A model generated the notes under the pieces. The model searched no databases, had not been told where the DNA came from, and saw nothing but the letters and a program-made list of their open reading frames with translations. This document shows positions 9,134 to 18,658 of a DNA stretch of 36,171 nucleotides, piece by piece. Source of the stretch: Patescibacteria group bacterium (GTDB taxonomy: Bacteria > Patescibacteriota > Patescibacteriia > SCPX01); contig SCPX01000050.1 in assembly GCA_004298615.1 (NCBI GenBank), forward strand, positions 1-36,171. The letters are read 5' to 3'. Each line of letters begins with the position of its first letter. Position 1 is the stretch's first letter. A program made the position numbers and the translations under genes.

Positions 9134-10596
9134 AGAGCGTCCAAATCAATCGTTTCATCAATTCGAATCTGCGATACAAAGTCCGGAATATGGGAAACCA
9201 TTACCATAGCGCCCTTGTATTGATCCAGAGCTTGGGCGATGATCGGCAAATGGCGAAAATTAATATGATTCGTCGGTTCGTCCAAGATAAGCAATCCCGG
9301 ACGCAAAAGTGTCAGCCGGCAAAAAGATAAAAGGCCTTTTTGCCCTTCTGATAAAGATCGGATATGATTTTTGAGCAGTTTTCCGTCAAGTAAAAATCCG
9401 GCGGCGGTCGATCTTAACAAATGCTCGTCGCTCTCCGCCATCGATTCTTTGAGCGCGTCATAGGCGGTTTGGTCAAAATCCAAATTGCTGAAATCCTGTT
9501 TGTAATAGCCGATCACTGTTTCTTTGGCGATCTCAATATGATTTGATGAACGATTTGCCAATTTCTCCAAAAGGGTGCTTTTGCCAATACCGTTCGGTCC
9601 GGTAATCAGTAAGTGCGTGTTTTTTCGCACTGCCAAATCCAGCTTTTTCTCAACTGGCGCTCCTTTTTTTATAGCCGAGACCGAATGAAAGTGGACGATC
9701 TTTCCGTCAAAATAAGATTGATATTCCTGCGCCGGTATGGTGAAAGGGCGGATCGTCCTGTCTTCCTGCCTTACATCCACGATATTTTCCTCCGCCTCTT
9801 CGGCCGCTTCGCGCATCCTTTTGGCCACGGCGCGCAGCTTGCCACCTTTGTGGGCGAAGACTTCGGCTTGGGCGCGTTTTTCCGTAATTTGTTTTTGCAT
9901 TCGGGCGTTTTGCAGATTTTCGCGCTCCATCCTGTTCTTAATCTCTTCCATCACATCATTGTAATTGCCTGTGTATTGCTCCACTTTTTGAGTGAACGCG
10001 TCCAGATACAAAACACCGTCCGTGAAAGCGTTTAAAAAATTCGCGTCATGGGAAATTACCAGGCATGTTTTTTCATACGACATTAAAAATCCGGTCAAAT
10101 GATCAATGCCATATTGATCTAAATTATTCGTCGGCTCATCCAGCAGAAGAATATCCGGATTTTGGATTAGCGCGTAGGCGAGAAGAAGCCGGGCTTGCTG
10201 TCCGCCGGAAAATTCTCCGATTTTTTTATCAAGCGGCAAATCAAGATGCACGACATCAAAAACATCTTTGATAAATTTATCCAGATTGTATTTTTGTTCG
10301 TCAAAGGCGGCGGCAAAATATTCCCGCACAGAAAGCCCGAGAGATTCTTTTGACATCACCTGGCGGGCCATAGCGATGGTGGCATTGGCGGGCGTACGGA
10401 AAATCTGGCCGCCGGTCGGCGCCAATTCGCCGGCAATCATTTTAAATATGGAGCTTTTGCCCGCGCCGTTTTGCCCCATCAGGGTAATACGGCTGCCCGC
10501 CCGCACGGAAAAGCTCACTTCATCAAGAAGCTTTTTGCCGTGCTCATATTCAAAACTCACTTCGGAAAATCTTAAAACAATACTGTCGTTAGCCAT
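9130..10596 (-). CDS. ABC-F family ATPase (duplicated ATP-binding cassettes, no TM)
   Basis: Two Walker A sites (GQNGAGKSS, GPNGIGKST), LDEPTNNLD and LDEPTNH, internal linker. Confidence 0.93.
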   Translation of the reverse strand: MANDSIVLRFSEVSFEYEHGKKLLDEVSFSVRAGSRITLMGQNGAGKSSIFKMIAGELAPTGGQIFRTPANATIAMARQVMSKESLGLSVREYFAAAFDEQKYNLDKFIKDVFDVVHLDLPLDKKIGEFSGGQQARLLLAYALIQNPDILLLDEPTNNLDQYGIDHLTGFLMSYEKTCLVISHDANFLNAFTDGVLYLDAFTQKVEQYTGNYNDVMEEIKNRMERENLQNARMQKQITEKRAQAEVFAHKGGKLRAVAKRMREAAEEAEENIVDVRQEDRTIRPFTIPAQEYQSYFDGKIVHFHSVSAIKKGAPVEKKLDLAVRKNTHLLITGPNGIGKSTLLEKLANRSSNHIEIAKETVIGYYKQDFSNLDFDQTAYDALKESMAESDEHLLRSTAAGFLLDGKLLKNHIRSLSEGQKGLLSFCRLTLLRPGLLILDEPTNHINFRHLPIIAQALDQYKGAMVMVSHIPDFVSQIRIDETIDLDAL

Positions 10597-10610
10597 AAAA
10601 CAAATACTTG

Positions 10611-11774
10611 TTATGTCCGAATCGCCCGCGCGACTGCTTTGACGGTTTCTTTGGAAAAAACAGAAGGGATGATGTTTTCCGGAGATGGCCTACGGATGAT
10701 GTTGGCGAGATTTTTGGCCGCTTTAATTTTCATATCTTCGGTTATCGCCTTTACGCCGTTATCCAGCGCGCCGCGGAAAATTCCGGGAAAGACCAATACA
10801 TTATTGATTTGATTGGGAAAATCAGAGCGGCCGGTGGCGATGATAAAAGCTCCGCCCTTTTTCGCAACTGCTGGCATGATTTCCGGTATGGGATTAGCCA
10901 TAGCGAAAATAATTGATTTAGGCGCCATGGTTTTTACCATTTGGGAAGTCAGAATGCCGGGCGCTGACACGCCGATAAATACATCAGCTCCTTCTATCAC
11001 TTCCTTCAATCCGCCGATTTCGCATTTGAAATGCTTGTTATTGACGCATCCGACATTGGTGAATTGCGCCAATTGCTGTTTCACTTCGTTTAGATCCGGC
11101 CGATTAAAATACAATGCGCCGCGACTGTCCGTAGTAATAATATTTTTCGCGCCAAAGCGCAGTAAAATATTGGCAATAGCAATGCCGGCCGCACCCGCTC
11201 CGGAAATTACGATTTTTATTTCTGATATTTTTCTATTCGCGACCTTAAGCGCGTTGATCAGGGCGGCCAAAACGGCAATAGCCGTCCCGTGTTGATCATC
11301 GTGCATCACCGGAATATCCAATTCTTTTTTTAGCCGTTCTTCAATTTCAAAACAGCGGGGCGCGGATATGTCTTCCAGATTGATGCCGCCAAAGGTCGGA
11401 GCGATCGCTTTGACGGTTCTGATAATTTCTTCCGTGTCCTGCGTTGACAATACAATCGGTACGGCGTCAATATCGGCGAACTGCTTGAAAAGTATTGCCT
11501 TGCCCTCCATCACGGGAAGAGCCGCTTCCGGACCGATATTTCCCAATCCCAGGACGGCCGAGCCGTCGCTCACCACGGCCACGCTATTGCGTTTGAATGT
11601 AAGAGTATTCGCCAATTTTTTATCGCGGGCAATGGCGGACGACACCGCTCCCACTCCTGGCGTATAAAAAACGCTCAAATCTTTCTTGTTTTTGATGAGC
11701 GATTTGCTTTTGATTTCAATCTTCCCTCCAAGCTTTTTGTGAAGCTCTAATGATTTTTTTGAATAGTCAAGCAT
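10611..11774 (-). CDS. NAD(P)-dependent malic enzyme
   Basis: SVFYTPGVGAVSSAIA, VAVVSDGSAVLGLGNIGPEAALPVMEGKA, FNDDQHGT-like MHDDQHGTAIA. Confidence 0.95.
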   Translation of the reverse strand: MLDYSKKSLELHKKLGGKIEIKSKSLIKNKKDLSVFYTPGVGAVSSAIARDKKLANTLTFKRNSVAVVSDGSAVLGLGNIGPEAALPVMEGKAILFKQFADIDAVPIVLSTQDTEEIIRTVKAIAPTFGGINLEDISAPRCFEIEERLKKELDIPVMHDDQHGTAIAVLAALINALKVANRKISEIKIVISGAGAAGIAIANILLRFGAKNIITTDSRGALYFNRPDLNEVKQQLAQFTNVGCVNNKHFKCEIGGLKEVIEGADVFIGVSAPGILTSQMVKTMAPKSIIFAMANPIPEIMPAVAKKGGAFIIATGRSDFPNQINNVLVFPGIFRGALDNGVKAITEDMKIKAAKNLANIIRRPSPENIIPSVFSKETVKAVARAIRT

Positions 11775-11840
11775 AAGTCAATATTTAGTTAATTCATATT
11801 AATACTTTATCTTAAAATCAAATATTGCACAAGGAGTCTA

Positions 11841-11869
11841 TTGACTAAAAGCGCCAAATATGCTAAAAG
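11841..11869 (+). promoter_or_regulatory. Putative promoter TTGACT-N17-TAAAAG
   Basis: -35/-10-like boxes upstream of the secreted-protein pair. Confidence 0.4.
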
Positions 11870-11994
11870 TATTAGGCTGCAAAATAATTTTTTATGCGGC
11901 AATCAGTCCTTTTACAAGAAAAAATCAAAAGAAAGGAGGCGGAAGTAATAAGAAGTATTTTACAGATACAAACAATAACTAAAGGAGAATTAGA

Positions 11995-12843
11995 ATGAAG
12001 ACAAAGATAAGATTTAGCATTCTGGCAGTTTTAGCATTTGCGGTAATATTGTTTGTTGCCAGCCAGTCTTTCGCCGGGGGCTCGAACTGCAACGATAGTT
12101 GCAGCGAGCCGTTTGATCAGGTGGCCAATGGTTTTGCCGAGGCTAGTGTTAACAAACATGTTGATAATGGCACGGATTTGATCGGGATCAATGGGGACGG
12201 CTATGCCTCGGGTAGTTACGAGACTAAATCCGATTCGGAAGCCGATGGATCGGCAGAAGCTTGGTCTGAATTTTCGTACACTTTGTTTTCAAATGAAAAC
12301 AAAGCGGATATTTCAGCGAAGACCAAGTCAGAAGGGGCAGCCGAGACCAGTCCTGTGAATGGCCCGAGTGTCGTCGGGCAGGAGAGCTACGCTAAGCAGT
12401 CTAATGGAGCGACTATAGTAAAAAATGATGATAATGGTTTTTCGGCAGGAAATATGACATATGCTGAAACCAGCGGAGAGAGGACCGAAGATTGCGGCGA
12501 TGGAATTTCCATTGTCGGAACTTCCGAAGCATCCGGATACACCAAGGGTGAAATGACCTCTGGTGATAATTTCCGGAAAACAACCGTTGAAACCGGTGGC
12601 AGTTCTTCTGCTATTGGTATGAACGGCTATGTTGAAGGAGATGGCAGTTATGGCGGAAATGCCGGAATTGAAAAAAGCGGTGCACAGGCTTACGGCGAAT
12701 TAGGCGGGTCCTGGAAATATTCAGGGACCCAATCGGGAAGCGGCATAGGCACCGGCGGAGTTGAGACTTCTATCACCGAAGGTGAAAACAGCATCAAGGC
12801 GAGAACGCATACGCATTCGTATTCGTCCGCTTCGGGAAACTAA
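11995..12843 (+). CDS. Secreted Gly/Ser/Glu-rich low-complexity protein, unknown function
   Basis: AAAGGAG then ATG; signal peptide; repetitive composition with short recurring Gly/Ser motifs. Confidence 0.8.
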   Translation: MKTKIRFSILAVLAFAVILFVASQSFAGGSNCNDSCSEPFDQVANGFAEASVNKHVDNGTDLIGINGDGYASGSYETKSDSEADGSAEAWSEFSYTLFSNENKADISAKTKSEGAAETSPVNGPSVVGQESYAKQSNGATIVKNDDNGFSAGNMTYAETSGERTEDCGDGISIVGTSEASGYTKGEMTSGDNFRKTTVETGGSSSAIGMNGYVEGDGSYGGNAGIEKSGAQAYGELGGSWKYSGTQSGSGIGTGGVETSITEGENSIKARTHTHSYSSASGN

Positions 12844-12854
12844 CCCAATAAAAG

Positions 12855-12890
12855 CCCGCCTTTGTCCGGAAAATCATGGACTTTGGCGGG
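12855..12890. other. Intercistronic hairpin CCCGCC..GTCC....GGAC..GGCGGG followed by TAAGGAGG
   Basis: Interrupted inverted repeat between the two secreted-protein genes. Confidence 0.6.
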
Positions 12891-12904
12891 TAAGGAGGAA
12901 ATTG

Positions 12905-14173
12905 ATGAACAAATTGCTGGCAATAACGCTGGCGCTGGCGGCGATATTATTCGTTGCCGGCCCGGCAATGGCTGAAATAGACAGCGAATCGGATTCTACA
13001 GCAGAGGCAAATGTCGCGATTAATACTACTACAATAGACAATTCGCGTAATCTGCCGCAGATTATGACGCCAACGAAGCTGGATGGAAGCTTTGTCACAA
13101 CGCCGGCTCTGTATTATGATCCGAAGATCGGAGACTCATTTTCGGAAGACGCTCTGCCTCAAGCCTACCGCATTGAGGGTTGGAAAATATTTTATTCCGC
13201 TCCATACGATAGCGGTGTCAAGGTAAGAAGGATCAAGACCGAAAGAAAATCCTGGATCAAGGATCAGGAATCCCTAACCGGAGAAAGAGTGAATAGCGAC
13301 TCCGAAGCGCTTGGCGACAATGAAGAGCTGATTGCTCTGCCGTATTATCCGGAAAACGCCCGCGAAGTGGCAATTTCAAAGGTGTTTCTGGATAAGGAAA
13401 ATTATATAATCAATCAGGCGGTGAGCGAAGCTTGGTACCACGCGTGGGAGAAATCAATTGGCGCGAAATATTACATCATTCTGTACAATTCCCGCTTGGT
13501 GAGTCAGGCGAGCGTGAGGGCCTTGGGGAGTGCTGTGGTCACCGGATCATCAGTTGATCCGCAATCAGTGAATAACTCCTCCGTTAATGCCCTAAGCGCC
13601 GGAGGCGGAGTGGGATTTGGTTCAGCCCGGGCTCATGTGTACAAAGAGCCGGCTTTTATGGTAATCGCCTTTAGCGATAAGGGTAATGCGCCGCGCAAGC
13701 TTTCCAAAAAACCGGAACCGCCGAAAGAGCTGACTGTAAATGTCAAACCGGAAAAAGAAGAAGCGAAAATCGAAATAAAGGAGGAAGAGATTTTTCCGAT
13801 GGTTGAATTTGAATTTGATAAATTTAAGATAATGACTGAAGAACAGAAAAAACCGATAAGGATGGCAGCAAAAAAGACGGCGGAAAATTGGGATAAGATG
13901 AAAAAGGAGAATATGCAGATATTCATTGTCGGATCGTGCTCTCCCGAGGGTACGGTAAAATACAATGATGTCTTGGGAAGAAAAAGATCCCAGGAAGTCT
14001 ACAATCTATTCGCCTCTATTCTTATTGACGCATACGGAATTCCGGAAAATGAAGTCAAGGAACGGATAAAATTCGTATCAGCCGGAAAAAATAATCCGGA
14101 ATTTGACGAAATCGTGAAGCAAAGGAACGCGGCATTTTTCATTGCTGCAAAACTAAAAACAAAAAAAGAGTGA
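12905..14173 (+). CDS. Exported protein with C-terminal OmpA-like (peptidoglycan-binding-like) domain
   Basis: Signal peptide MNKLLAITLALAAILFVAGPAMA; FPMVEFEFDKF...IFIVGSCSPEGTVKYNDVLGRKRSQEVYNLF matches the OmpA_C pattern; ATG at 12905 after TAAGGAGG. Confidence 0.8.
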   Translation: MNKLLAITLALAAILFVAGPAMAEIDSESDSTAEANVAINTTTIDNSRNLPQIMTPTKLDGSFVTTPALYYDPKIGDSFSEDALPQAYRIEGWKIFYSAPYDSGVKVRRIKTERKSWIKDQESLTGERVNSDSEALGDNEELIALPYYPENAREVAISKVFLDKENYIINQAVSEAWYHAWEKSIGAKYYIILYNSRLVSQASVRALGSAVVTGSSVDPQSVNNSSVNALSAGGGVGFGSARAHVYKEPAFMVIAFSDKGNAPRKLSKKPEPPKELTVNVKPEKEEAKIEIKEEEIFPMVEFEFDKFKIMTEEQKKPIRMAAKKTAENWDKMKKENMQIFIVGSCSPEGTVKYNDVLGRKRSQEVYNLFASILIDAYGIPENEVKERIKFVSAGKNNPEFDEIVKQRNAAFFIAAKLKTKKE

Positions 14174-14210
14174 TTATTTTTTTAAAATCACTCGCGAAAA
14201 TCCTGTTCTT

Positions 14211-14245
14211 TAAGGGAGTTTGACCAGTCAAACTCCCTTTTTTAT
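14211..14245 (+). terminator. Rho-independent terminator
   Basis: AAGGGAGTTTGAC-CA-GTCAAACTCCCTT then TTTTT. Confidence 0.88.
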
Positions 14246-14263
14246 TTTACTATTCAATAATAT

Positions 14264-15067
14264 CTACACGGCCGCGTCGCGGCGGGAAAACCAGATAGCC
14301 GCGAGAATCGTTGTGATGACGGCGACGCTGATAAAGACGATGAATGTTTCCGGTGCGATGGAATTTTTTGACAGCGCATCGGGCGCATTGTAGTAATGAA
14401 AAAAAGAAAAATATTTCAGTTTATCAAGTTTGTCGCTCAGGATGGAGACTATCCTGATTACATACATCCCAATCATAATGCCGCCAGTCGCCATATACAC
14501 CTTGCTTTTATCGGAAAAAATAGCGGAAAAAAGAATGCTTAAGCCGAAGATCGCCCAGCCAAGCAAGAGACCGAGAAGCGACATTGTTAAAAAATGGGAA
14601 ATAACATAATCAATGTTGTACGCTTCGGCCAGAGGAATGATTGACAGCACGGAAGAAACGACAAAAATCAGGAGAGCGGCAATGCCGGCAAGATATTTTC
14701 CAAAAAATATTTTTACGCGCGAAATGGGAAGAGAGAGCAGTATTTCCATCGTGCCTTTTTCAATTTCCCTTGAAATTGAGGTGCCGGCAAAAGAGGCGAT
14801 CAGAAAAATCAGCATAATCGGCCAGACTAAGCCGAAGTGCTCGCTGGACATATAGCTCTCAAATCCCGTGAGCATTTCTTCACCGATCCCGAATGCTTCT
14901 AAAAACGCTTCGGGAAAAGATTTAAGAATTTCCGAATAAGATCCGCTCATTTTGGCGATGGCGGGGAAAAGCGCCGCGTACATCCAGGCCATGCCGATTC
15001 CTCCCAAAACAAACGAGAAAATAAATATTTTTTTGTCTTTGAGGGCGCGCCAGGCAATGGTAAACAT
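14264..15067 (-). CDS. ABC-2 type transporter permease
   Basis: Multiple TM; FAGTSISREIEKGTMEILLSLPISRVKIFFGKYLAG. Confidence 0.88.
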   Translation of the reverse strand: MFTIAWRALKDKKIFIFSFVLGGIGMAWMYAALFPAIAKMSGSYSEILKSFPEAFLEAFGIGEEMLTGFESYMSSEHFGLVWPIMLIFLIASFAGTSISREIEKGTMEILLSLPISRVKIFFGKYLAGIAALLIFVVSSVLSIIPLAEAYNIDYVISHFLTMSLLGLLLGWAIFGLSILFSAIFSDKSKVYMATGGIMIGMYVIRIVSILSDKLDKLKYFSFFHYYNAPDALSKNSIAPETFIVFISVAVITTILAAIWFSRRDAAV

Positions 15068-15070
15068 ATT

Positions 15071-15943
15071 TTATTCTTTGTAAAAAGTTAAAAAGATATC
15101 TTCCAGATTGGCGTGCGTGATTTCAAAATCTTTTACCCGGTATTTTGCCAAAATGTTTAAAAACGGATTGATCGGCCCGCGAATCGTGAAAAAGAATCCG
15201 TTGGCGTTTTCGCCCGTTATCGCAAAACCTTCCGCCAGAAAATCTTTTTTGTCAAAAGCGCCATCAAATGAAATATGTCCGGTATGCATTGATTTGTTTT
15301 TCACGTCTTCAATCCGTTCCACCGCGGCTATTTTTCCTTGGCGGATGATCCCCACCCGTCCGCAGATTCTTTCCACTTCCGGCAGATTATGCGAAGAAAG
15401 AAATACCGTTTTGCCTTCTTTTTGAAAATCCTGCAAGATGGCGTAGATTTCGTTTTGTAATAGGGGATCAAGGCCTCTCGTGGGTTCGTCCAATATCAAA
15501 AGCTTCGGATCGCCCATAAACGCGAGCAGAATATTAAGCTTTTGTTTGTTGCCGGTGGAAAGAGTTTTCACTTTCGCTTTCGGATTAAAATCAAGCCGCT
15601 TGATCAAAGAGTCCAGGCGAGGAGACTTTCCTTTTAAGGACGCGGCAAAATCAATGTGTTCCCGGCCCGTCCATTTGTCGTACAGATAAATATCGGAAGA
15701 CAGATATCCGATATTTTTTTTAAGCTCCACAGAATCTTTTTGCGCGTCAAATCCTAAAATGCCGATCTTGCCTCCGGTCGGGCGAATAAAATCCATCATG
15801 CAGCGGATGGTCGTCGTTTTTCCGGCGCCATTGGGACCGAGAAATCCGAAAATCTCGCCTTTCTCAACGGCGAGCGAAATCCCGTCAACCGCTTTGGTTT
15901 TTCCGAAATATTTTTTTAAATTTTTTATCTCAATCGCGGGCAT
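15071..15943 (-). CDS. ABC transporter ATP-binding protein (ABC-2 exporter partner)
   Basis: GPNGAGKTTTIRCMM, LSTGNKQKLNI, LILDEPTRGLDP; MPAIEIKNLKK start preferred over the track start, which runs into fic. Confidence 0.93.
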   Translation of the reverse strand: MPAIEIKNLKKYFGKTKAVDGISLAVEKGEIFGFLGPNGAGKTTTIRCMMDFIRPTGGKIGILGFDAQKDSVELKKNIGYLSSDIYLYDKWTGREHIDFAASLKGKSPRLDSLIKRLDFNPKAKVKTLSTGNKQKLNILLAFMGDPKLLILDEPTRGLDPLLQNEIYAILQDFQKEGKTVFLSSHNLPEVERICGRVGIIRQGKIAAVERIEDVKNKSMHTGHISFDGAFDKKDFLAEGFAITGENANGFFFTIRGPINPFLNILAKYRVKDFEITHANLEDIFLTFYKE

Positions 15944-15959
15944 AGCGCAAAGAAAAAAA

Positions 15960-17024
15960 TTATATCCCAATCTTTCTATATCTTGAACCGCGGGCTTGCC
16001 CGATTCGTTCAAGTAGTTTGGATTTGACCAATCGGGACAGCGCTTGTTTGATCGTTGATTGCGGCATCTCGCCTTTAAGCAGTTTTTCAATATCCGCCAC
16101 GCTTAAGAATTCACTTTTATCAAACAGGCGGTAAATTTCCAACTGTTTTTCCGAAAGCAGTTTTTCCGGCTGATCTTCATCCATAATTTTTTTGGCTCGT
16201 TTGACTTGCTCGAGAAGCGCGTTAAGAAAATAATTTAACCACGGCGTAATGTCTTGATGATCGGTTTTATGATTTTTCTGCGTAGCTCTTAAGGCAAGAT
16301 AATAATCCGCCTTTGTTTTTTCAATGATTTCATCCAATGAAACATACGGAACATAACTATAGCCCGTTTTAAGAAGCAGCAGGTTAGTCAAGGCGCGGCT
16401 CATTCTGCCGTTGCCGTCTTTGAACGGGTGGATAGCCAAAAATTCAAAAATAAAATTCGCTATAACCAAAAGAGGGTGGACTTCTCCGGTTTCAAATTGT
16501 TTATTCGTCCACGAAAGGATGGCCTCCATTTCCGGCTTTACGAGGTAGGGGGGCGTTGGATCAAATAATACTATTTGCTCTCCCCGCTTGTTAGTCATTA
16601 CTACGGTATTTGACACGCTTTTATAATTTCCTTTATGCGCTTTATCTTTTTCAGAGAAATACATCAAAATGCCGTGGAATTGCAAAATCCAATTTTCCGA
16701 CAATTGAATTGTGCGCCAATTATCAAAAATTCTGCCGATCAAATCAGCGTATCCGGCCACTTCCTGTTCGTCCCGGCTTGCAGGCGCTTTGGCTTTCAGT
16801 CCGCGCAAAAACCGTTCAATTTCTTCGTCAGTCATTTTAGCGCCTTCAATGCGGGTGCTCGCGCCGGTTGATGTGATAATAACCCATTTTTTAAGACGCC
16901 CCAAGATTTGAGGGCTCAAGCGAACACTCCCTTGCCAAAGTCCTTTAAATTCGTCAATTTTGGCAATTATTGCCAAAACGTCTTGGGTAAGTATGATTCG
17001 TTTGTAAAAAGTATTTTCAGTCAT
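15960..17024 (-). CDS. Fic family protein with C-terminal winged helix
   Basis: HPFKDGNGRMSRAL motif; N-terminal STRIEG matches the (S/T)xxxE(G/N) inhibitory motif. Confidence 0.95.
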   Translation of the reverse strand: MTENTFYKRIILTQDVLAIIAKIDEFKGLWQGSVRLSPQILGRLKKWVIITSTGASTRIEGAKMTDEEIERFLRGLKAKAPASRDEQEVAGYADLIGRIFDNWRTIQLSENWILQFHGILMYFSEKDKAHKGNYKSVSNTVVMTNKRGEQIVLFDPTPPYLVKPEMEAILSWTNKQFETGEVHPLLVIANFIFEFLAIHPFKDGNGRMSRALTNLLLLKTGYSYVPYVSLDEIIEKTKADYYLALRATQKNHKTDHQDITPWLNYFLNALLEQVKRAKKIMDEDQPEKLLSEKQLEIYRLFDKSEFLSVADIEKLLKGEMPQSTIKQALSRLVKSKLLERIGQARGSRYRKIGI

Positions 17025-17028
17025 AAAA

Positions 17029-17053
17029 TTGGATATAACTTAACTATATCCAA
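17029..17053. promoter_or_regulatory. Dyad TTGGATATA-N7-TATATCCAA next to the fic start codon
   Basis: 9-bp perfect arms, 5 bp upstream of the ATG. Confidence 0.65.
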
Positions 17054-17343
17054 TAATATACGATAATATACGAAAAATCAAGACGATCTGAATGATAATA
17101 ATCCGCTTTATTTGTAAAACCAAATCTTTTCTTGATTATTCGGATCATCGTTATGGTTTACAGTAATTTCTTCGCCCTTTTTATTGATATGAGCGCAATG
17201 AACATAACTTTATTGTTTTTGCATAATTGCGCGTAATTTAGTAAAATATATTATATTATAAAGGTTATCTCGCTTTCGTGCGATATACAATATGTTTTCG
17301 CATCGGGCGTAAAACGGGAAAAAGTTTGGAAGACAAGACAAAT

Positions 17344-17964
17344 ATGCAAAATAAAATTCAGGTATTTTTTATTCATGGCGGGATGACTTTCAAAAATAGG
17401 AAAGATTATTTGCATTTTTTAAAAACCAGAGAAGTTTCAATTAAGAAAAAAATTTACTGGACCGGTGATTTTTTTGAGAAAAGTCTTGGGAAAAATTTTG
17501 AAATAATTATACCGCGAATGCCTCTGCAGGATAACGCGAAATACGGCGAATGGAAAATTTATTTTGAAAGATTTTTCCCGCAGCTGCGGAATAATATTAT
17601 TATAATCGGCGCGTCGCTGGGCGGAATTTTTCTGGCAAAATATTTGTCTGAAAACAAATTTCCCAAGAAAATATTGTCAACTTATCTGATTTGTCCGCCT
17701 TATGATAATAGTCTGCCGGGCGAAGATTTAGCGGGCGGATTCAGGCTTAAATTGGATTTGTCTTTACTTGAAAAAAATTCCAAAAATCTTTATTTGTTGT
17801 TTTCAAAAGATGACGATGTTGTTCCGTTCGTTCATGCGGAAAAATACGGAAAAAAATTAAAAAACGCCACTTTTATTTTTTACAAAAGCAAAAACGGCCA
17901 CTTTAAAATATCCAAATTCCCGGAAATTGTCAAAATGATCAAAGCGGATGTAAAAGACAATTAA
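17344..17964 (+). CDS. Alpha/beta hydrolase (RBBP9/YdeN-like)
   Basis: FFIHGG...IIIIGASLGGIFLAKYL nucleophile elbow; C-terminal GHF. Confidence 0.75.
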   Translation: MQNKIQVFFIHGGMTFKNRKDYLHFLKTREVSIKKKIYWTGDFFEKSLGKNFEIIIPRMPLQDNAKYGEWKIYFERFFPQLRNNIIIIGASLGGIFLAKYLSENKFPKKILSTYLICPPYDNSLPGEDLAGGFRLKLDLSLLEKNSKNLYLLFSKDDDVVPFVHAEKYGKKLKNATFIFYKSKNGHFKISKFPEIVKMIKADVKDN

Positions 17965-17965
17965 A

Positions 17966-18616
17966 TTATTTCACCGGATATCTGATTACTGTCTTTAGTT
18001 TTTCCGGTTTGACGCGTTTCGGATCGCTGATATAAATTTCGTGATGATGGCCGGTTATTTTTAATCTATTTTCTTTTATATAATTGTGCAGCGATTCAAT
18101 CATCGGCATTTCTTTTCCATAAGGGCCGATGTTTAAGACTTGGATTGAATATCCCTCTTCAAATTCTTCCAGAGATGCTTGGGCGTATGGAATTTCCGGT
18201 TTTTTAAGAGCCGCCATTTTTACCGCCTCGCCGAATAATTTTTCATCAATGAATCGCGGGACCATCAAGTAGGCTTTCCAGCGCAGTATTTTCGAATTTG
18301 AAATATCAAATTCTGCTCCTTTTATGCTCCACCACAGAGTCTCCAGGGCGCCTACTTTGTAATCAAAATATCCTTTTGGTTGGGGGAGTTTTCCGAATTT
18401 TAGCCCCATTTTAAGCGAATAGCCGATGCCGTAAAGGCAGGCGATAGCGGTCTGATATTGTTTGGACGCGGGCGGCTCGTTGCCGGAAACAGATATTATT
18501 TTAACCGGCGGAATTTCCACCTCTTCAATTTTCTGCTTCACGCCCATGTAAAGGTCTTTTAAAAATCCGTCATACTCTTTGCTTGTTTTGATTGATTTGT
18601 AATTCAATGTTTTCAT
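17966..18616 (-). CDS. GyrI-like small-molecule-binding domain protein
   Basis: KYQTAIACLYGIGYSLKM, LETLWWS, HHHEIYISDPKRVKPEKLKTVIRYPV typical of the family. Confidence 0.85.
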   Translation of the reverse strand: MKTLNYKSIKTSKEYDGFLKDLYMGVKQKIEEVEIPPVKIISVSGNEPPASKQYQTAIACLYGIGYSLKMGLKFGKLPQPKGYFDYKVGALETLWWSIKGAEFDISNSKILRWKAYLMVPRFIDEKLFGEAVKMAALKKPEIPYAQASLEEFEEGYSIQVLNIGPYGKEMPMIESLHNYIKENRLKITGHHHEIYISDPKRVKPEKLKTVIRYPVK

Positions 18617-18658
18617 AATGCTGTTGATTATTCGGTTTAATGCGCGCGAATAATTATT

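Noticed and set aside
9130-10596. ABC-F gene considered as a membrane transporter subunit
   Set aside because: Two ATPase cassettes on one chain, no TM segments and no permease nearby; fits soluble ABC-F
12905-14173. OmpA domain taken as proof of an outer membrane
   Set aside because: OmpA_C-like domains bind peptidoglycan and also occur outside classical diderms; not sufficient evidence
15944-16090. N-terminal extension of the ABC ATPase ORF in the track
   Set aside because: Overlaps the fic 3' end; family proteins begin near MPAIEIKNLKK
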